NCBI GenBank assembly: GCA_963736975.1
Contig: CAVTQY010000001.1
Coordinates: forward strand, 930,001-994,000
Reading direction: 5' to 3'
Length of the DNA: 64,000 nucleotides
Source of the DNA: CAVTQY01 sp963736975
Lineage (GTDB): Bacteria > Pseudomonadota > Alphaproteobacteria > Acetobacterales > Acetobacteraceae
The notes under the pieces are model-generated. The model worked only from the letters and a program-made list of their open reading frames with translations, made no database searches and was not told the DNA's origin. The translations under genes were made by a program, and so were the position numbers. Below, in pieces: positions 24,687-34,451 of this stretch (position 1 is its first letter; the number at the start of each line of letters is the position of its first letter).

Positions 24687-24965
24687 ATGCAGCCCGCTTT
24701 TGATAGCTCCGTCCTCGAGGCTTTTGATAGCTCCGTCCTCGAGAAGGTGGCCCTCGCCGTTGAGCGCACCGTCTGGATCTGTCCCGCCGAAGTGTCCCCC
24801 GCCGCCCGACTCGTCGATGATTTGGCGCTGGGCCGGTTCGGCCGGCTGCGACTGGCGATCCGACTCGAGGAGATCTTCAATCTTGAGCTTCCCGATGACA
24901 TCGTGGAGCAGTTCGTGACCGTCGCCGACATCACCGATTATTTTAGCCGGCGCTATTGCCGGGAC
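24687..24965 (+). pseudogene. acyl-carrier-protein-like gene lacking the attachment serine
   Basis: The ATG at 24687 has GGGAGG upstream. After a 24-bp tandem duplication that repeats the residues FDSSVLE, the frame reads as an acyl carrier protein: VALAVERTVWICPAEVSPAA, then LVDDLALGRFGRLRLAIRLE and LPDDIVEQFVTVADITDYFS. Normal ACPs have an Asp-Ser-Leu (here Asp-Ser-Phe type) at the turn; the aligned position is Gly-Arg, so phosphopantetheine cannot be attached there. The frame has no stop of its own and runs into recombinase debris to 25454. It is either a decayed gene or an ACP-like fold with another use. Confidence 0.6.
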
Positions 24966-25110
24966 ACCGCATGTCCCGTCCCGTCTTGGCCGTGGCCGCC
25001 TAGCGCCTCCGGGGCGCCCCCCAGCTTTCGCCTTCGCCACCATCCCGTGGAAATACTCGCCCGGCGACGACCGGAAATGCCCCGTCGGCTTGGCGGAGAC
25101 GATCGCCACC
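24965..25110 (-). pseudogene. plasmid replication protein RepC-like C-terminal fragment
   Basis: The minus strand reads AIAVAIVSAKPTGHFRSSPG then EYFHGMVAKAKAGG. This pattern (hydrophobic helix, SPGxYFxGM, basic AKAKAGEL) resembles the C-terminal part of RepC initiators of repABC plasmids in alphaproteobacteria. A second, longer piece lies at 46.6-46.87 kb. The family call is from memory of the motif. Confidence 0.5.
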
Positions 25111-25141
25111 GCGATCGCTGCCTCTCCCGGCCCATTGCAAG

Positions 25142-25306
25142 ACAGGCCGGCACTGGCTGCGGCACGCCCATGCCAGCCACGCGCTCGATCGCGGCGCGCC
25201 TGTCTCGCTCGTGCAGGCCACCCTCGGCCACGCCTCCGTCGCCACCACCGGCCGGTATCTGCACGCGCGCCCAAGCGACAGCTCGGCGCAGTATCTGCCG
25301 GAGTAG
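25142..25306 (+). pseudogene. tyrosine recombinase, C-terminal catalytic fragment
   Basis: The last 54 codons of a phage-type recombinase are readable: HWLRHAHASHALDRG (the HxxR box), LVQATLGHASVATTGRYLHA with the second His and the Tyr nucleophile, and the stop at 25304-25306. No start or N-terminal domain is present. It does not pair in frame with the N-terminal remnant at 20138, so it derives from another recombinase. Confidence 0.8.
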
Positions 25307-25788
25307 CGAGCGACAATATAGTCCCGGTTGGAGGGTTGAATCGCGCCTGCAATTCTCACGACGCAAGTCACGCCGCCCCCGGTGCCAAGCATTTTGCACC
25401 CAGGGACTCAGCCTGGGTGCTGCAGTGGCGGCAATCCGAGAATTTGGTCCCTGATTCGCTTTCACACCCTGGCCGGAGCCGATGTGGTCACGGCTGATTA
25501 GGCCGCTTGGAGAAGGAGGTACGAAGGCGATGAGCCCCACTCACCACTTGTTCCTACCGGCTGCTTCCTACCGGCTGCCGTTTATCACGATTCGCATAGC
25601 GGTCAGCATCAGCATCGTTCGTCTGAGATGACGCGGGGGCCAACCCAGTAACGGGCTGGCTTATCCCACAGGCGGTCGGCCTCAACGATGAACGTGCTTG
25701 GTGAGTATGGCGCGAGATGCCGCACGCCCGAGCCAAGGAGGCAACCCGAGCGGGGCCGCGCGCGTCGTGGGCGCGCCGGACCCGATAT
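25307..25788. other. no gene seen
   Basis: Contains a 14-bp tandem duplication (TTCCTACCGGCTGC twice, near 25553-25580). No frame with family resemblance or a plausible ribosome site. Confidence 0.5.
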
Positions 25789-26004
25789 TTATGCCGGGCA
25801 CGCAGGTTCGTCGGATTTGATCAGCACGACACCGTCCAATTCCGCTGCTCGCGCCTCCAGCTCGGCTGCAAGTGCCAACAGCCTTACCACAGCCTCGTCA
25901 CCCGCAAGTCGATAGGTCAGCTCGCGAGCCCGCCACGCTCCAGCCCGTAGGCCCTCCGGGGAGTCGGCATGGTCGGGCGGTCTTTTGACTGCGCCGTTCG
26001 GCAT
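25789..26004 (-). CDS. small helical hypothetical protein
   Basis: A 71-residue frame, MPNGAVKRPPDHADSPEGLR then ELTYRLAGDEAVVRLLALAA and an Ala/Glu-rich helix. Codon use looks protein-like and the helix is amphipathic. I do not recognise it. It has only a weak upstream AGG. No neighbour suggests a role. Confidence 0.4.
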   Translation of the reverse strand: MPNGAVKRPPDHADSPEGLRAGAWRARELTYRLAGDEAVVRLLALAAELEARAAELDGVVLIKSDEPACPA

Positions 26005-27507
26005 GGCTGCACAACCTATGGTTGTCTTTATCTGGTCCCGCAGCGTGCAACCGGGCGCAAGTTACGAATTTGTTAGCGAGGACCTGGGGCGTGAGGTGTG
26101 TCCCCGGCGAATGAGCCTACCTGTCTCCGTTGCCAGTGACTTGAGGCGTTTCGATCGTTGAAGCGGGGCAAATGCGGAGAAGGCGACGCTGACGCTTGGT
26201 GTCTTGGAACGGGTGGAACGGGGGCAATACGGCAATACGTAGGAAAGTGTGAATTCAGTGATGGAAGCGTCCACATCCCCTCGCGGCCATGCTCGTGATC
26301 CTTGCCCCGCTCTCGGCGAATCTGCTGCACGCCCGCGAAAATGACTGCGGCGCCTTTGCCGGCGAGCTGTGCGAGCTTCTGACGGAAAGCTTCCGTGCCA
26401 CATACGAACAGGGCCCGGTCGCCCGAAGCGATCCGACACCATGTCAGCGCAAGGAACCTGGCGCCGTCGTGGTCCGTGGGAGCCGTACCTGGCGCGCTTC
26501 GCAGGCCGCCATCGGCAACGACGTCTCGCCGTCAGCACGTCGGCTTCGATCCGCTGCGCCCGCCGCTGCCTGTTGCGGAGCGTCGCCTGACCGGCACGCA
26601 GGCCTCGCCCGCGCCCCGCTCTGCCCAATCCTGCTTTCGCCTCTCGACGAGGCGCCGGAACACGTCGTGCCGAAGCGCAAGCCGGTCGCCTGCGGTGGCG
26701 CGCGCACGGCACCTGCGCGGGTCGTCAGACACTTTATGGCACGCCTGGCGAAGGGTGAACCCAACATGCGGGATCGCTGTTGCGATCAGGGCACGATGGG
26801 GCTCTGTGATGTTCCCGTTGGGTGCTCTGACTGTAGGAACACTGCACACTCCGGCCGCTTTTGCTCAACGAGCGGCCAGGGATGGCGCATTCAATGTCCG
26901 GAGGCCCCACGATGAGGCTACAGCCCCGGGCCGGCGGAGCTGAGAGTTCGCCCCCGCGATCACCTCCAGGAAAGACTCAGGAAGCGTTAACGAAAGATCC
27001 AGGATCGGTTGATAGCACTTGCATCGCGGCCGTTCCGGTCGTACCTAGCTCACGCTTTCGTGATCACGAGAGGAACCGTCACGCAAAATGCCTGCTCCGG
27101 CTGTCTGCAGGACGGCGGATGTTCCTGCCACGTGTTCGTCCAGCGACGTGCCGAAGGGGTCGAAGCGACAATAGCACTGCTGCGACTGAACGACGCCATT
27201 TCTGGTGCCACCTACCTTAACTCCCCGGAGACGTTCAATGGACCACCGTAAGTTGGGGGCTTCGCTGTCGCTTCGTGACGAGTCAGCGGCAGCTGCAACG
27301 GTCAGCTTGACCTGCCGAGACGCAAACCGGCCCTTCGTCGCTTGAGAGCATTTCCCTCACTCACCACGCCGCTGCAACGTGCAACGATTTGCTCCAAGAC
27401 AGGAAGGGTCGGATTCTTTGTCCAGCGATATCGGCGAGCGACAACGCTGAGCCGCGGTTCTTCGCCGCTCATGATACCTCTGGCCTGAGCAGGGCTGTCC
27501 GACAGAA
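26005..27507. other. no convincing gene over 1.5 kb
   Basis: One long minus-strand frame without stops (about 26700 to 26073) reads RFLALTWCRIASGDRALFVC and later GVQQIRRERGKDHEHGREGM. It has no supported start and I cannot match it to a family, so I leave it uncalled. The 400 bp before the sensor kinase show no strong promoter by eye. Confidence 0.45.
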
Positions 27508-30123
27508 ATGACGCTCGTTCAGCGCCTTGTTCTTCTGATTAGCGCCGTAGTGGCAATCCTACTTGGCGTCTGGTTGTACGAGGCTGCGTTCTTCCGCCGC
27601 GTGCAGGAGGCGGCCGTTGGCAACGAGATGGAGCGAGCTCTCTCGCTTGTTTCTTCCGAATACGGCGCCTTTGTCGAGAGAGCTCAGAATGTTCTCAGTG
27701 TGGCCGCGGTAGAAGCGCCCGAGGCCGCTATAGATCCCAAGCGGTGCAAGGCATTGGTCACTTCGCTGCAAGCCGCCGGTCTGGAATGGCTTCGTTTGGA
27801 TGTGCTGGATACGCGCGAGGTCGTCGAGTGCTCTACTGATCTGCAAGCTGTCGGCGCGGATATGTCCGGATATCCGGAGGTGAAAGCTGCCCGGACCGAG
27901 GGGCGGCCGCGGATTGGGAATTATACCTGGGGGTTGTTTTCCGGTACACTTGGTCTCGCGATGGCCAGGCCGTGGGTTGGGCCACGCGGCGCGACCGGTG
28001 TTGTCGCTGCAGTGGCGAAGCTCGACCCTTTCGCAGCATCACTCTTGACGCTGTTACCGAAGGGTTATGACGTGGTTATGGCCGACCGAGGCGGTCGCGT
28101 CATTGCCGCGGAGCCGGAAGGCCGAGACATAATTGGCCGCATTCTTCCGGCCTCGCTGGAGGCACTCACGCGAATGCCTACAGGGGGCCGAATACGCGGG
28201 CGATGGACAGATGGTTCAGCGCGAATCATCGTGTACTCGCCGGCTGACGCGCAGCGTCACGAGGGAGTGTTCATCGCGCTCGGGGTTGATCCAGGTGCCG
28301 CGGCCGTTCCTGGCCTAGGTTTTCTCTACGCGTCCGGTTTGGGACTTTTGACGGCCGCTCTGACGACCATCATGCTCGCCTGGTGGGGCGGGGTGCGCTT
28401 TATCCGCCGGCCGCTGGGTGAGTTGGCGGCTGTCGCGTTGCGCTGGCGGGATGGCGACCAGACGGCGCGTGTTGCCTTGCCTGGCCGGTCGGAAATTGCA
28501 GCGCTAGGCCGCGTCTTCAACGCCATGGCGGACGCGAAGGATCAAAGCGACCGGCAGACGCGCGAGGGTGTCGAGCTGCTGACGGCCCTGATCGAATCGT
28601 CACGGGATGGCATCTTTGTCTTCGGCCGCGACGGACGCTTGCTGATAGCAAATTCCACGTTCCTGGACCTAGCGGGACTCGCGCGTGACACGGCGGTCGG
28701 GCGTGAGCTGTTTGTGCCGCACGATCCCAGCGTTCGGTATAAGGTGGATGGCCTCCGAGCAAGGGTGGTTGAAACACGCGTGCCGCAAGCCGCCGACGTC
28801 GGCATACAGGGCCGGGACGGGGAGACGCACGTGTTGCAGACGATTTGTGCTCCCATCTTCAGCGAGCATGGCGAGGTCCAAGCCGTTGCGGGGATTGGGC
28901 GTGATATCACTGAAGCGCGTGAAGCAGCACAAAGCCTTCGTCAGGCGAGGGATCGTGCTGAGGCAGCGGATCGCGCAAAAACCCGGTTTCTGGCGGCGGC
29001 GAGCCACGACCTTCGTCAGCCGCTGCAGGCTGCGATCATGCTCGCCGACCTTGTTGCCCAGACGATTGGAGGTAATAACCCCGCATCCAGGTCAGCCGAC
29101 AATCTCTGCCACGCGCTTGATGACCTCAAGCGCCTGGTAGACAGCCTGTTTGACGTCTCCCGTCTCGATGCCGGCAATATACAGCCAGAACTCACGGTAT
29201 TTCCATTGCAACCATTGCTTTGGCAGATTACCATCACGTATCGCGAGATGGCTAGGAGCAAAGGCATTGCGCTGGTCGTCAGCGACACCGATGCGATTAT
29301 CCGGAGTGATCGGACCCTTCTCGCACGCCTGCTCAGCAATCTAATTGATAACGCAATAAAGTATACGCAGTCTGGCCGTGTGACGGTCGACTGTCATGCA
29401 AAGCACGGCGCCCTGCAGATCAGTATCGCGGATACCGGAGTTGGCATTTCCTCCGAAGACCTTTCCCGGATTTGGCTTGAATTCGAGCAGCTGCACAATC
29501 AGCAACGAGACAGGCGACAGGGGCTTGGTCTTGGGCTCGCGATCGTACGGCGTCTTTCAGCTCTGTTGGAGCACCCTGTAGAAGTGAGATCCGAGCCTGG
29601 CAGAGGGTCATGCTTCACCGCAAGCATTCCTTTGATCGAGTCACCTGAAGTCGCACTGGCTGACCAATCTTCAGCGAAGATGGTCGACATCTCCTGTATA
29701 ACAGGACATGTCGTCGTGATCGATGATGATCCGCTCGTCCTGGACGTCCTCCATGGGACGCTGGAAGAATACGGATGGGAGGTCACTGCGGCACTTGACG
29801 GCAGCGAGGCTATGCAGCGGCTGGAGTTTGTCTGTCGAGCGCCGGATGTGGCTGTTGTGGACTATCGGCTTGGCGGCGGTCAGGTCGGAGCGGATGCGGT
29901 CGCCATTTTGCGCCAAACCCTCGGAAGAGAGCTGCCCGCGATAATTCTCACCGGAGAGCTGGCCGGTGCGGGTGAGGAACCCGACCGACTACTACAGGAT
30001 GCACAGCGGATTGGGGCAGTTCTTCTGCGCAAGCCAATCCGGTCGAGAGAGCTGATAGAGGCGATGACCCGTCTGATAGCTGCCTCTACGGTACCGAACG
30101 CTCAGGATGCAGCAGTGGGGTGA
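27508..30123 (+). CDS. hybrid sensor histidine kinase with PAS and receiver domains
   Basis: An 871-residue membrane kinase. Order: TM1 (about 5-26), a 240-residue periplasmic sensor (Cache-like), TM2 (about 272-295), HAMP (to about 350), a PAS domain (about 355-475), HisKA with the phospho-acceptor in LAAASHDLRQPLQA near residue 500, and HATPase with NLIDNAIKYT, ADTGVGIS and GLGLGLAIVRRL. Last is a receiver domain with an acidic IDDDPL pocket, the phospho-acceptor Asp in VAVVDYRLGG near 783 and Lys in LLRKPI. Hybrid kinases of this kind phosphorylate an internal receiver; a downstream regulator is not visible. It is intact in otherwise decayed surroundings, and its 3' end overlaps a convergent membrane-protein gene by 38 bp. 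Confidence 0.93.
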   Translation: MTLVQRLVLLISAVVAILLGVWLYEAAFFRRVQEAAVGNEMERALSLVSSEYGAFVERAQNVLSVAAVEAPEAAIDPKRCKALVTSLQAAGLEWLRLDVLDTREVVECSTDLQAVGADMSGYPEVKAARTEGRPRIGNYTWGLFSGTLGLAMARPWVGPRGATGVVAAVAKLDPFAASLLTLLPKGYDVVMADRGGRVIAAEPEGRDIIGRILPASLEALTRMPTGGRIRGRWTDGSARIIVYSPADAQRHEGVFIALGVDPGAAAVPGLGFLYASGLGLLTAALTTIMLAWWGGVRFIRRPLGELAAVALRWRDGDQTARVALPGRSEIAALGRVFNAMADAKDQSDRQTREGVELLTALIESSRDGIFVFGRDGRLLIANSTFLDLAGLARDTAVGRELFVPHDPSVRYKVDGLRARVVETRVPQAADVGIQGRDGETHVLQTICAPIFSEHGEVQAVAGIGRDITEAREAAQSLRQARDRAEAADRAKTRFLAAASHDLRQPLQAAIMLADLVAQTIGGNNPASRSADNLCHALDDLKRLVDSLFDVSRLDAGNIQPELTVFPLQPLLWQITITYREMARSKGIALVVSDTDAIIRSDRTLLARLLSNLIDNAIKYTQSGRVTVDCHAKHGALQISIADTGVGISSEDLSRIWLEFEQLHNQQRDRRQGLGLGLAIVRRLSALLEHPVEVRSEPGRGSCFTASIPLIESPEVALADQSSAKMVDISCITGHVVVIDDDPLVLDVLHGTLEEYGWEVTAALDGSEAMQRLEFVCRAPDVAVVDYRLGGGQVGADAVAILRQTLGRELPAIILTGELAGAGEEPDRLLQDAQRIGAVLLRKPIRSRELIEAMTRLIAASTVPNAQDAAVG

Positions 30124-31738
30124 GCCGTTCCTGATCCCGTTCGCCAGCAAACGCGGGATCGTAGCCGAAGCCAAACCCCAAAAAAGCCGTCTGGCGTAGG
30201 CCAGAGCCGAGGGTCCAGAAGAGCTCCAGGGCGGGCGGAATCCGCTGTCCGACTTGAGGTGCCGGCCTCGTTTGAAAGCTGCCGGCGCCCAGCATTGGTG
30301 ACAATGTTATCGCCAGAAAAGCAAAGGCGAGCCCCCCTGCGATAGCCCAGCGCATCGAAGGATCCGCGCGAGGTAGCAGGACCAGACCACCAAGTCGTAC
30401 AAGTAGGGCAACCTGCCATAGTATGCATACCATGGTGACGTAAAGAAGGGCTGTCGGGACGATCACCCATGCCGCCGCGGCGGCGCCCGCCCGTCCAAGC
30501 CGGCCTGCCGGCGCAAAGTTTCCTGCGGCGCTCAACAGATCGTCCAACTCGGGCCGCACACGACGCTCCAATTGCGGCTCATAGACGAGATCCCTAAAAG
30601 TCTGAAACCCCATGTTTGGTGCGAGACTGACCGTGGTGGGGGCACCGATCATGGCCCGCCAGCGATCCTGAATTGCCGACTGCCTGTAGAAACTGTCCCA
30701 GTCAAGTCCCGGCGGTAGGAGCTGCTGAAACCGCTGCATAACGAAGTTATTGTAAGCGGCATCCGCGGTCTGCCGGAGTGCAGTGGCAACGGCACTCGTG
30801 AAGGATGCCCTATCGGTCGGTTTCCAGTCGGTTGGCACAGGAATCCCTGTCGCGCGAACCTCCGCGGCAATCCGCGCCCAGTCGCTGCGGGGAATGTGGC
30901 TCAGGGAGTGGCCTGTCTGGGCGAGCTGTTCCAGATACCTTTGCCAAGCGTTCAGCTGCTGATCTGGAATGGCCTGAATGTCGTTCACTAGCCGAAGCTG
31001 TGCAGCAGCATATTCGTTGTACGCATCTCGCAGCGAACGAACCGATGGAATAAAGGCACTGTCGTAAGTCTCCTCCGCAGTCCCCAGGCGCCGAGTTGCA
31101 ATACCACGCACGGCTGATACGAGGCCGTCTGGTGAGGCGCTCGCTACGTGGGCACAGGACAATCCCGTGATCGGCGCCGCGAGCAGCGCCATTCGGATGC
31201 CAGACCCTAGGGGTATGGGCACACCCTCCTGCTGAGCCGCGGCCAAAACGCGGAGATACAAAGCACACCGTCGCTCTGTCGCCGTGGTTCGATACTCTAC
31301 ATGATGAATGACCGCCGGTCCGATAAGGTACACGGTTTCGCAGCAGACGATCATCGATATGAGGAGCGCAGGCGCGACGCTTCGTATCGAATGTCCTTTA
31401 TGCGAAGCCCGCGGCAGGATAGCGGTGCCCCAGACGAGTAGCATGAACCCGAGGCCGAGCAAACTCCAACCCCACCCGGCGATGGTTGAAAGCTGTTCGG
31501 CGCTAACCGGACGAGCGATCGCGTCGAGCAGGCGAGCCATGAACGCCGCAGTAATAAGAAGGAGGGCGAGCGTTACGGCCGTCAGTGGGAGCACATAGGC
31601 AGGGTAGAGCGGCTGCATCTCCACAACACGCGCACCGGGCGCAACGGCCGGTTGGCTCACGATGTCCCGAGGCTGGGAACCCGCGGAGGGCCGCGAGGTA
31701 CCATCGGACCCTATCCAGTCAAAAATGCGATGTATCAT
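30086..31738 (-). CDS. hypothetical multi-pass membrane protein with a large central domain
   Basis: A 550-residue protein. Three membrane helices lie near residues 45-70, 85-105 and 120-142. A soluble region of about 240 residues follows, and then two more helices (VIVPTALLYVTMVCILWQVA and AGGLAFAFLAITLSPML). The soluble part is rich in Trp, Gln and Arg and has no motif that I recognise. I chose the ATG at 31738; the longer frame would lie inside the upstream lipoprotein gene. The start has no good ribosome site, so coupling to that gene is possible. It is convergent with the sensor kinase. Codon use and length argue that it is a real gene. Confidence 0.65.
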   Translation of the reverse strand: MIHRIFDWIGSDGTSRPSAGSQPRDIVSQPAVAPGARVVEMQPLYPAYVLPLTAVTLALLLITAAFMARLLDAIARPVSAEQLSTIAGWGWSLLGLGFMLLVWGTAILPRASHKGHSIRSVAPALLISMIVCCETVYLIGPAVIHHVEYRTTATERRCALYLRVLAAAQQEGVPIPLGSGIRMALLAAPITGLSCAHVASASPDGLVSAVRGIATRRLGTAEETYDSAFIPSVRSLRDAYNEYAAAQLRLVNDIQAIPDQQLNAWQRYLEQLAQTGHSLSHIPRSDWARIAAEVRATGIPVPTDWKPTDRASFTSAVATALRQTADAAYNNFVMQRFQQLLPPGLDWDSFYRQSAIQDRWRAMIGAPTTVSLAPNMGFQTFRDLVYEPQLERRVRPELDDLLSAAGNFAPAGRLGRAGAAAAAWVIVPTALLYVTMVCILWQVALLVRLGGLVLLPRADPSMRWAIAGGLAFAFLAITLSPMLGAGSFQTRPAPQVGQRIPPALELFWTLGSGLRQTAFLGFGFGYDPAFAGERDQERLTPLLHPERSVP

Positions 31739-31791
31739 GCGACTGGGTGTTCGGTGACCCAGGAGGCGCAACCGGTGTTGGGACCACCTCT

Positions 31792-32352
31792 TCACCAACG
31801 GGTACACTGATCGGGGGCAGCAAGGTCGGACTCTCGGCGCCCTCGGCCGGTCGCGACTGCTGCTTGCGACGCTTCGACCGCACAACTCCGAACTCGCTGG
31901 ATGATCGGGCCGGACAAAGATCCGTCCCTAAATATCCAGACCTTCGCTTCCCGGGCGTCGGCTTGCTTGGCAGCGAAAGTTCCGGCTTCTTGGAAGAAGT
32001 TATACGTTTCGCCGCACTCGCCTATTGGCACGACGCTCGCTGTCGAGCTCTTGACCACCACCAAGCTATATCGCAGTGGACAGTTGGCACTGGCGCCTGC
32101 GATGACCATCAGCCGACCGGATGGGGCGTCCCAGGTGCTCTCTATCCGGGCTTTCGTATACCCGCTCAATGGCAGCACCGTGTTCGGGCTGACAGTCACG
32201 ACAAACGCGCCGTCGCCGTGTGCGCGTTGCAGAGAGATCGTCCCGGCTTGTGTCTGGAAGGCTGCGATCCGATCCTGTTGCGCACAAGCTGTGAGCAAAA
32301 TGCCGATACACCCGATAGCGGGCAGCGTGCAGGATCTTGGAAGAGACCACAT
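31792..32352 (-). CDS. putative lipoprotein
   Basis: A 186-residue protein with a lipoprotein signal: MWSLPRSCTLPAIGCIGILL then TAC, giving a lipobox LTAC with Cys near residue 23. The rest (GTISLQRAHGDGAFVVTVSP, IPIGECGETYNFF-type segments) is compact and beta-rich with two further Cys. No family is recognised. It precedes the membrane protein by 53 bp on the same strand, so the two probably form an envelope-protein pair. An IS5-family element lies 157 bp upstream. Confidence 0.6.
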   Translation of the reverse strand: MWSLPRSCTLPAIGCIGILLTACAQQDRIAAFQTQAGTISLQRAHGDGAFVVTVSPNTVLPLSGYTKARIESTWDAPSGRLMVIAGASANCPLRYSLVVVKSSTASVVPIGECGETYNFFQEAGTFAAKQADAREAKVWIFRDGSLSGPIIQRVRSCAVEASQAAVATGRGRRESDLAAPDQCTRW

Positions 32353-32509
32353 CAGCGGACTAGGCGTCTGACCCAGCTGTTCTAATCGTGGGATTACCAC
32401 AAGATGGTGCAATAAAGCTTAAAAATCGCTACCGGCGCAATTGGTTGAAGTCTCTCAAGTGGGCGATACTGCGGCGGTGTTGAAGGACAATCCGATGCCT
32501 TTGGCCAAC

Positions 32510-33354
32510 TAGGGCGTGTCGTCAATTCCCGACCCGGAGGTGCGATGTCCAGGCCGGTTTGGTGAGTCCGGATTGCAACACCCGCGGCCGATCGACAGGA
32601 GCGGCGAAACAGTCGATTCCGGTGCCAAGGACCAGTTGCCCGGACGAGAGGGCTCGGTCGGCGTGACCGCGGCGGATAACCGCCGGTTCGTTGATGCGGT
32701 GCTGTACCGCCACCGGACCGGCATTCCCTGGCGCGATCTGCCGGAACGCTTCGGTGATTGGAACAATGCCCAGCGGCGGTTCAGCCGCTGGGCGGTTTCC
32801 GGCGTCTGGAGGTCGATATTTCAGCATCTGGCAACCGACGCCGACAACGAATATGCGATGATCGACAGCAGCATTGTGCGCGCCCACCAGCATAGCGCCG
32901 GCGCCCAAAAAAAGCCGACGAGGACCAGGCCATCGGGCGCTCGCGCGGCGGGTTGAGCACCAAAATCCACACCATGGTCGATGCGCTCGGCAACCCCGTC
33001 AGTTTTCACCTGAGCGGTGGCGAGGCACACGACCTGCTCGGCGCCGACCACTTGCTGCCCGATATGCACGCTGACACCTTGATCGCCGACAAGGCATTCG
33101 ACGCCGACCAGCGGGTGATCGAGCCGCTCGCGGCGGTGGGCAAGACCGCGGTGATCCCCCCGAAAGCCAACCGCCGGGCGCCGCGCAGCTTCGATCGGCA
33201 TCTCTACAAGGAACGTCACCTGATCGAGAACTTCTTCGCCAAACTCAAGCAGTTCCGCGCCATCGCCACCCGTTACGACAAAACCGCACGCAACTTCCTC
33301 GCCGCCGTTCACCTCGTCGCCAGCGTCATTTGGCTCAATTGACGACACGCCCTA
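32510..33354 (+). mobile_element. IS5-family (IS427-like) insertion sequence, apparently complete
   Basis: 845 bp bounded by exact 18-bp inverted repeats, TAGGGCGTGTCGTCAATT at 32510-32527 and its complement at 33337-33354. The flanks give CT-AGGG on the left and CCCT-AG on the right, so a short CTAG-type target is possible. It is the best-preserved insertion sequence in the window, together with the IS256 element. Confidence 0.9.
32516..33342 (+). CDS. IS5-family transposase, two frames joined at an A7 slippery site
   Basis: The first frame carries TAADNRRFVDAVLYRHRTGI, PWRDLPERFGDW and the first catalytic Asp in YAMIDSSIVRAHQHSAGA. At AAAAAAA (32907-32913) a -1 shift joins the second frame, which has HTMVDALGNPVSFHLSGGEA, the second Asp in TLIADKAFDAD and the Glu in HLIENFFAKLKQFRA. 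Programmed -1 frameshifting at such runs is normal for this group, so the transposase may be functional. The start codon is uncertain; homology begins near 32630. Confidence 0.88.
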
Positions 33355-33691
33355 GTGGGCGCGCCGACAACCAGGATTGTTGTGGGCGTCGATCAGGATG
33401 GATGGCGCCGGGGGCGGCTGGGGGCGGGCGTAGCCCAACCATAGGGTGCCGCCAGGCTCGACGCGGTCTCCCGAGAGGGAGCAGTCTGCCACTCCGTGAC
33501 GAGTACCGGGGTGGCGGGTTCTCAACTGCCCAGAGGAGATCCCCGGGCCCGGGAGGCATCCTCTCACAAGCGGCAATCGCACATTCGGCGTCACGCCGAC
33601 CGGCTGGAACTGCTCGGGGCCGATCGCACCTGCAATTTCCGCGTACGTCTCTAAAGTTGATTATGAACATCCATATTGATACATCTGGGAA

Positions 33692-33873
33692 ATGGCGAGA
33701 GTTGATCTCGCGGTGGCAAACGCGTGCGACAACCCCGGCTTGAGCTTGGTCGCACTCAAGGCGAAGTGGCTGCCGCGGTTGGATTCCGGAAGACGCTCTG
33801 GACGAGATCGAGGTGGGCGAACCTCGCAGCGGCTCTCGATGTCTTCGTCGCATTTTTCTTCGAAGCCGACTGA
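33692..33873 (+). pseudogene. XRE-family helix-turn-helix regulator remnant
   Basis: A frame beginning MARVDLAVANA shifts and then reads LGRTQGEVAAAVGF and ANLAAALDVFVAFFFEAD before a stop at 33871-33873. This is the order of a short XRE repressor (Gln-helix, recognition helix, C-terminal LAAALDV...FFEAD). At least two one-base shifts and a loss in the recognition helix make it non-functional. Confidence 0.65.
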
Positions 33874-34094
33874 GGCGCGCCAAAGCGAACGTTTCAATGC
33901 ACGAAATCCCTCAGAACTGAAATGATCTGATCAACTCTTTGAAGTTATGGCATTGACCTGCTCGATGGGCCGTGCGCGAGCGGTTATGCCGGGGTATCAA
34001 TCGATTTCGTTCACCGTTTCGCGTTGCGAAATCCTGCTGCTCCATATAGAGAACCGCCGCTCACGAATTTGTGAGCCATAAAAAGGGGCAGTTC

Positions 34095-34385
34095 ATGCGG
34101 CGACCGGGCTCTCGTTCTGCGAAGATATCCGTCCTACCATCCCTTGCGGCTCTGGCCGACCTCGCTCTCGCGGAGGGACGGCGCGAAGCGGCGATCGAGC
34201 TGGTTCATCAGGCCTATGCGGTTGCCGACGCCGCAGCGGAACAGCGCAGCACGAAACCCGCTTCGATCGCGCGGGGCGTCCAGATCGCTTGGTCTGACGG
34301 CGATGGCGGTGGCCTGATCGAAGGCGGCCTCAGCTACGCCGCCGGATACTCATCCGGTGGACAATCAGCGCAACGGCGCGCCTGA
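34095..34385 (+). CDS. small helical hypothetical protein
   Basis: A 96-residue frame starting at an ATG with AAGGGG eight bases upstream. Residues 15-50 (LPSLAALADLALAEGRREAA, then IELVHQAYAVADAA) form a helical hairpin like a single TPR unit. A similar segment, VWVALAEQAVQEGRPEQAQS, occurs in the protein at 47809, so they may be related. The tail is Gly/Ser-rich and unlike a folded protein, perhaps after a shift. Function unknown. Confidence 0.45.
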   Translation: MRRPGSRSAKISVLPSLAALADLALAEGRREAAIELVHQAYAVADAAAEQRSTKPASIARGVQIAWSDGDGGGLIEGGLSYAAGYSSGGQSAQRRA

Positions 34386-34451
34386 CGGAAACAGTCTCTG
34401 CCGGGGACGTTGCTGGCCGCTTGCACAGGAGCGACACAGTGCTCCTGAGGC

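Noticed and set aside
26073..26712. Minus-strand frames as a plasmid or relaxase gene
   Set aside because: The stretch is open but has no start and I cannot match its motifs to a family.
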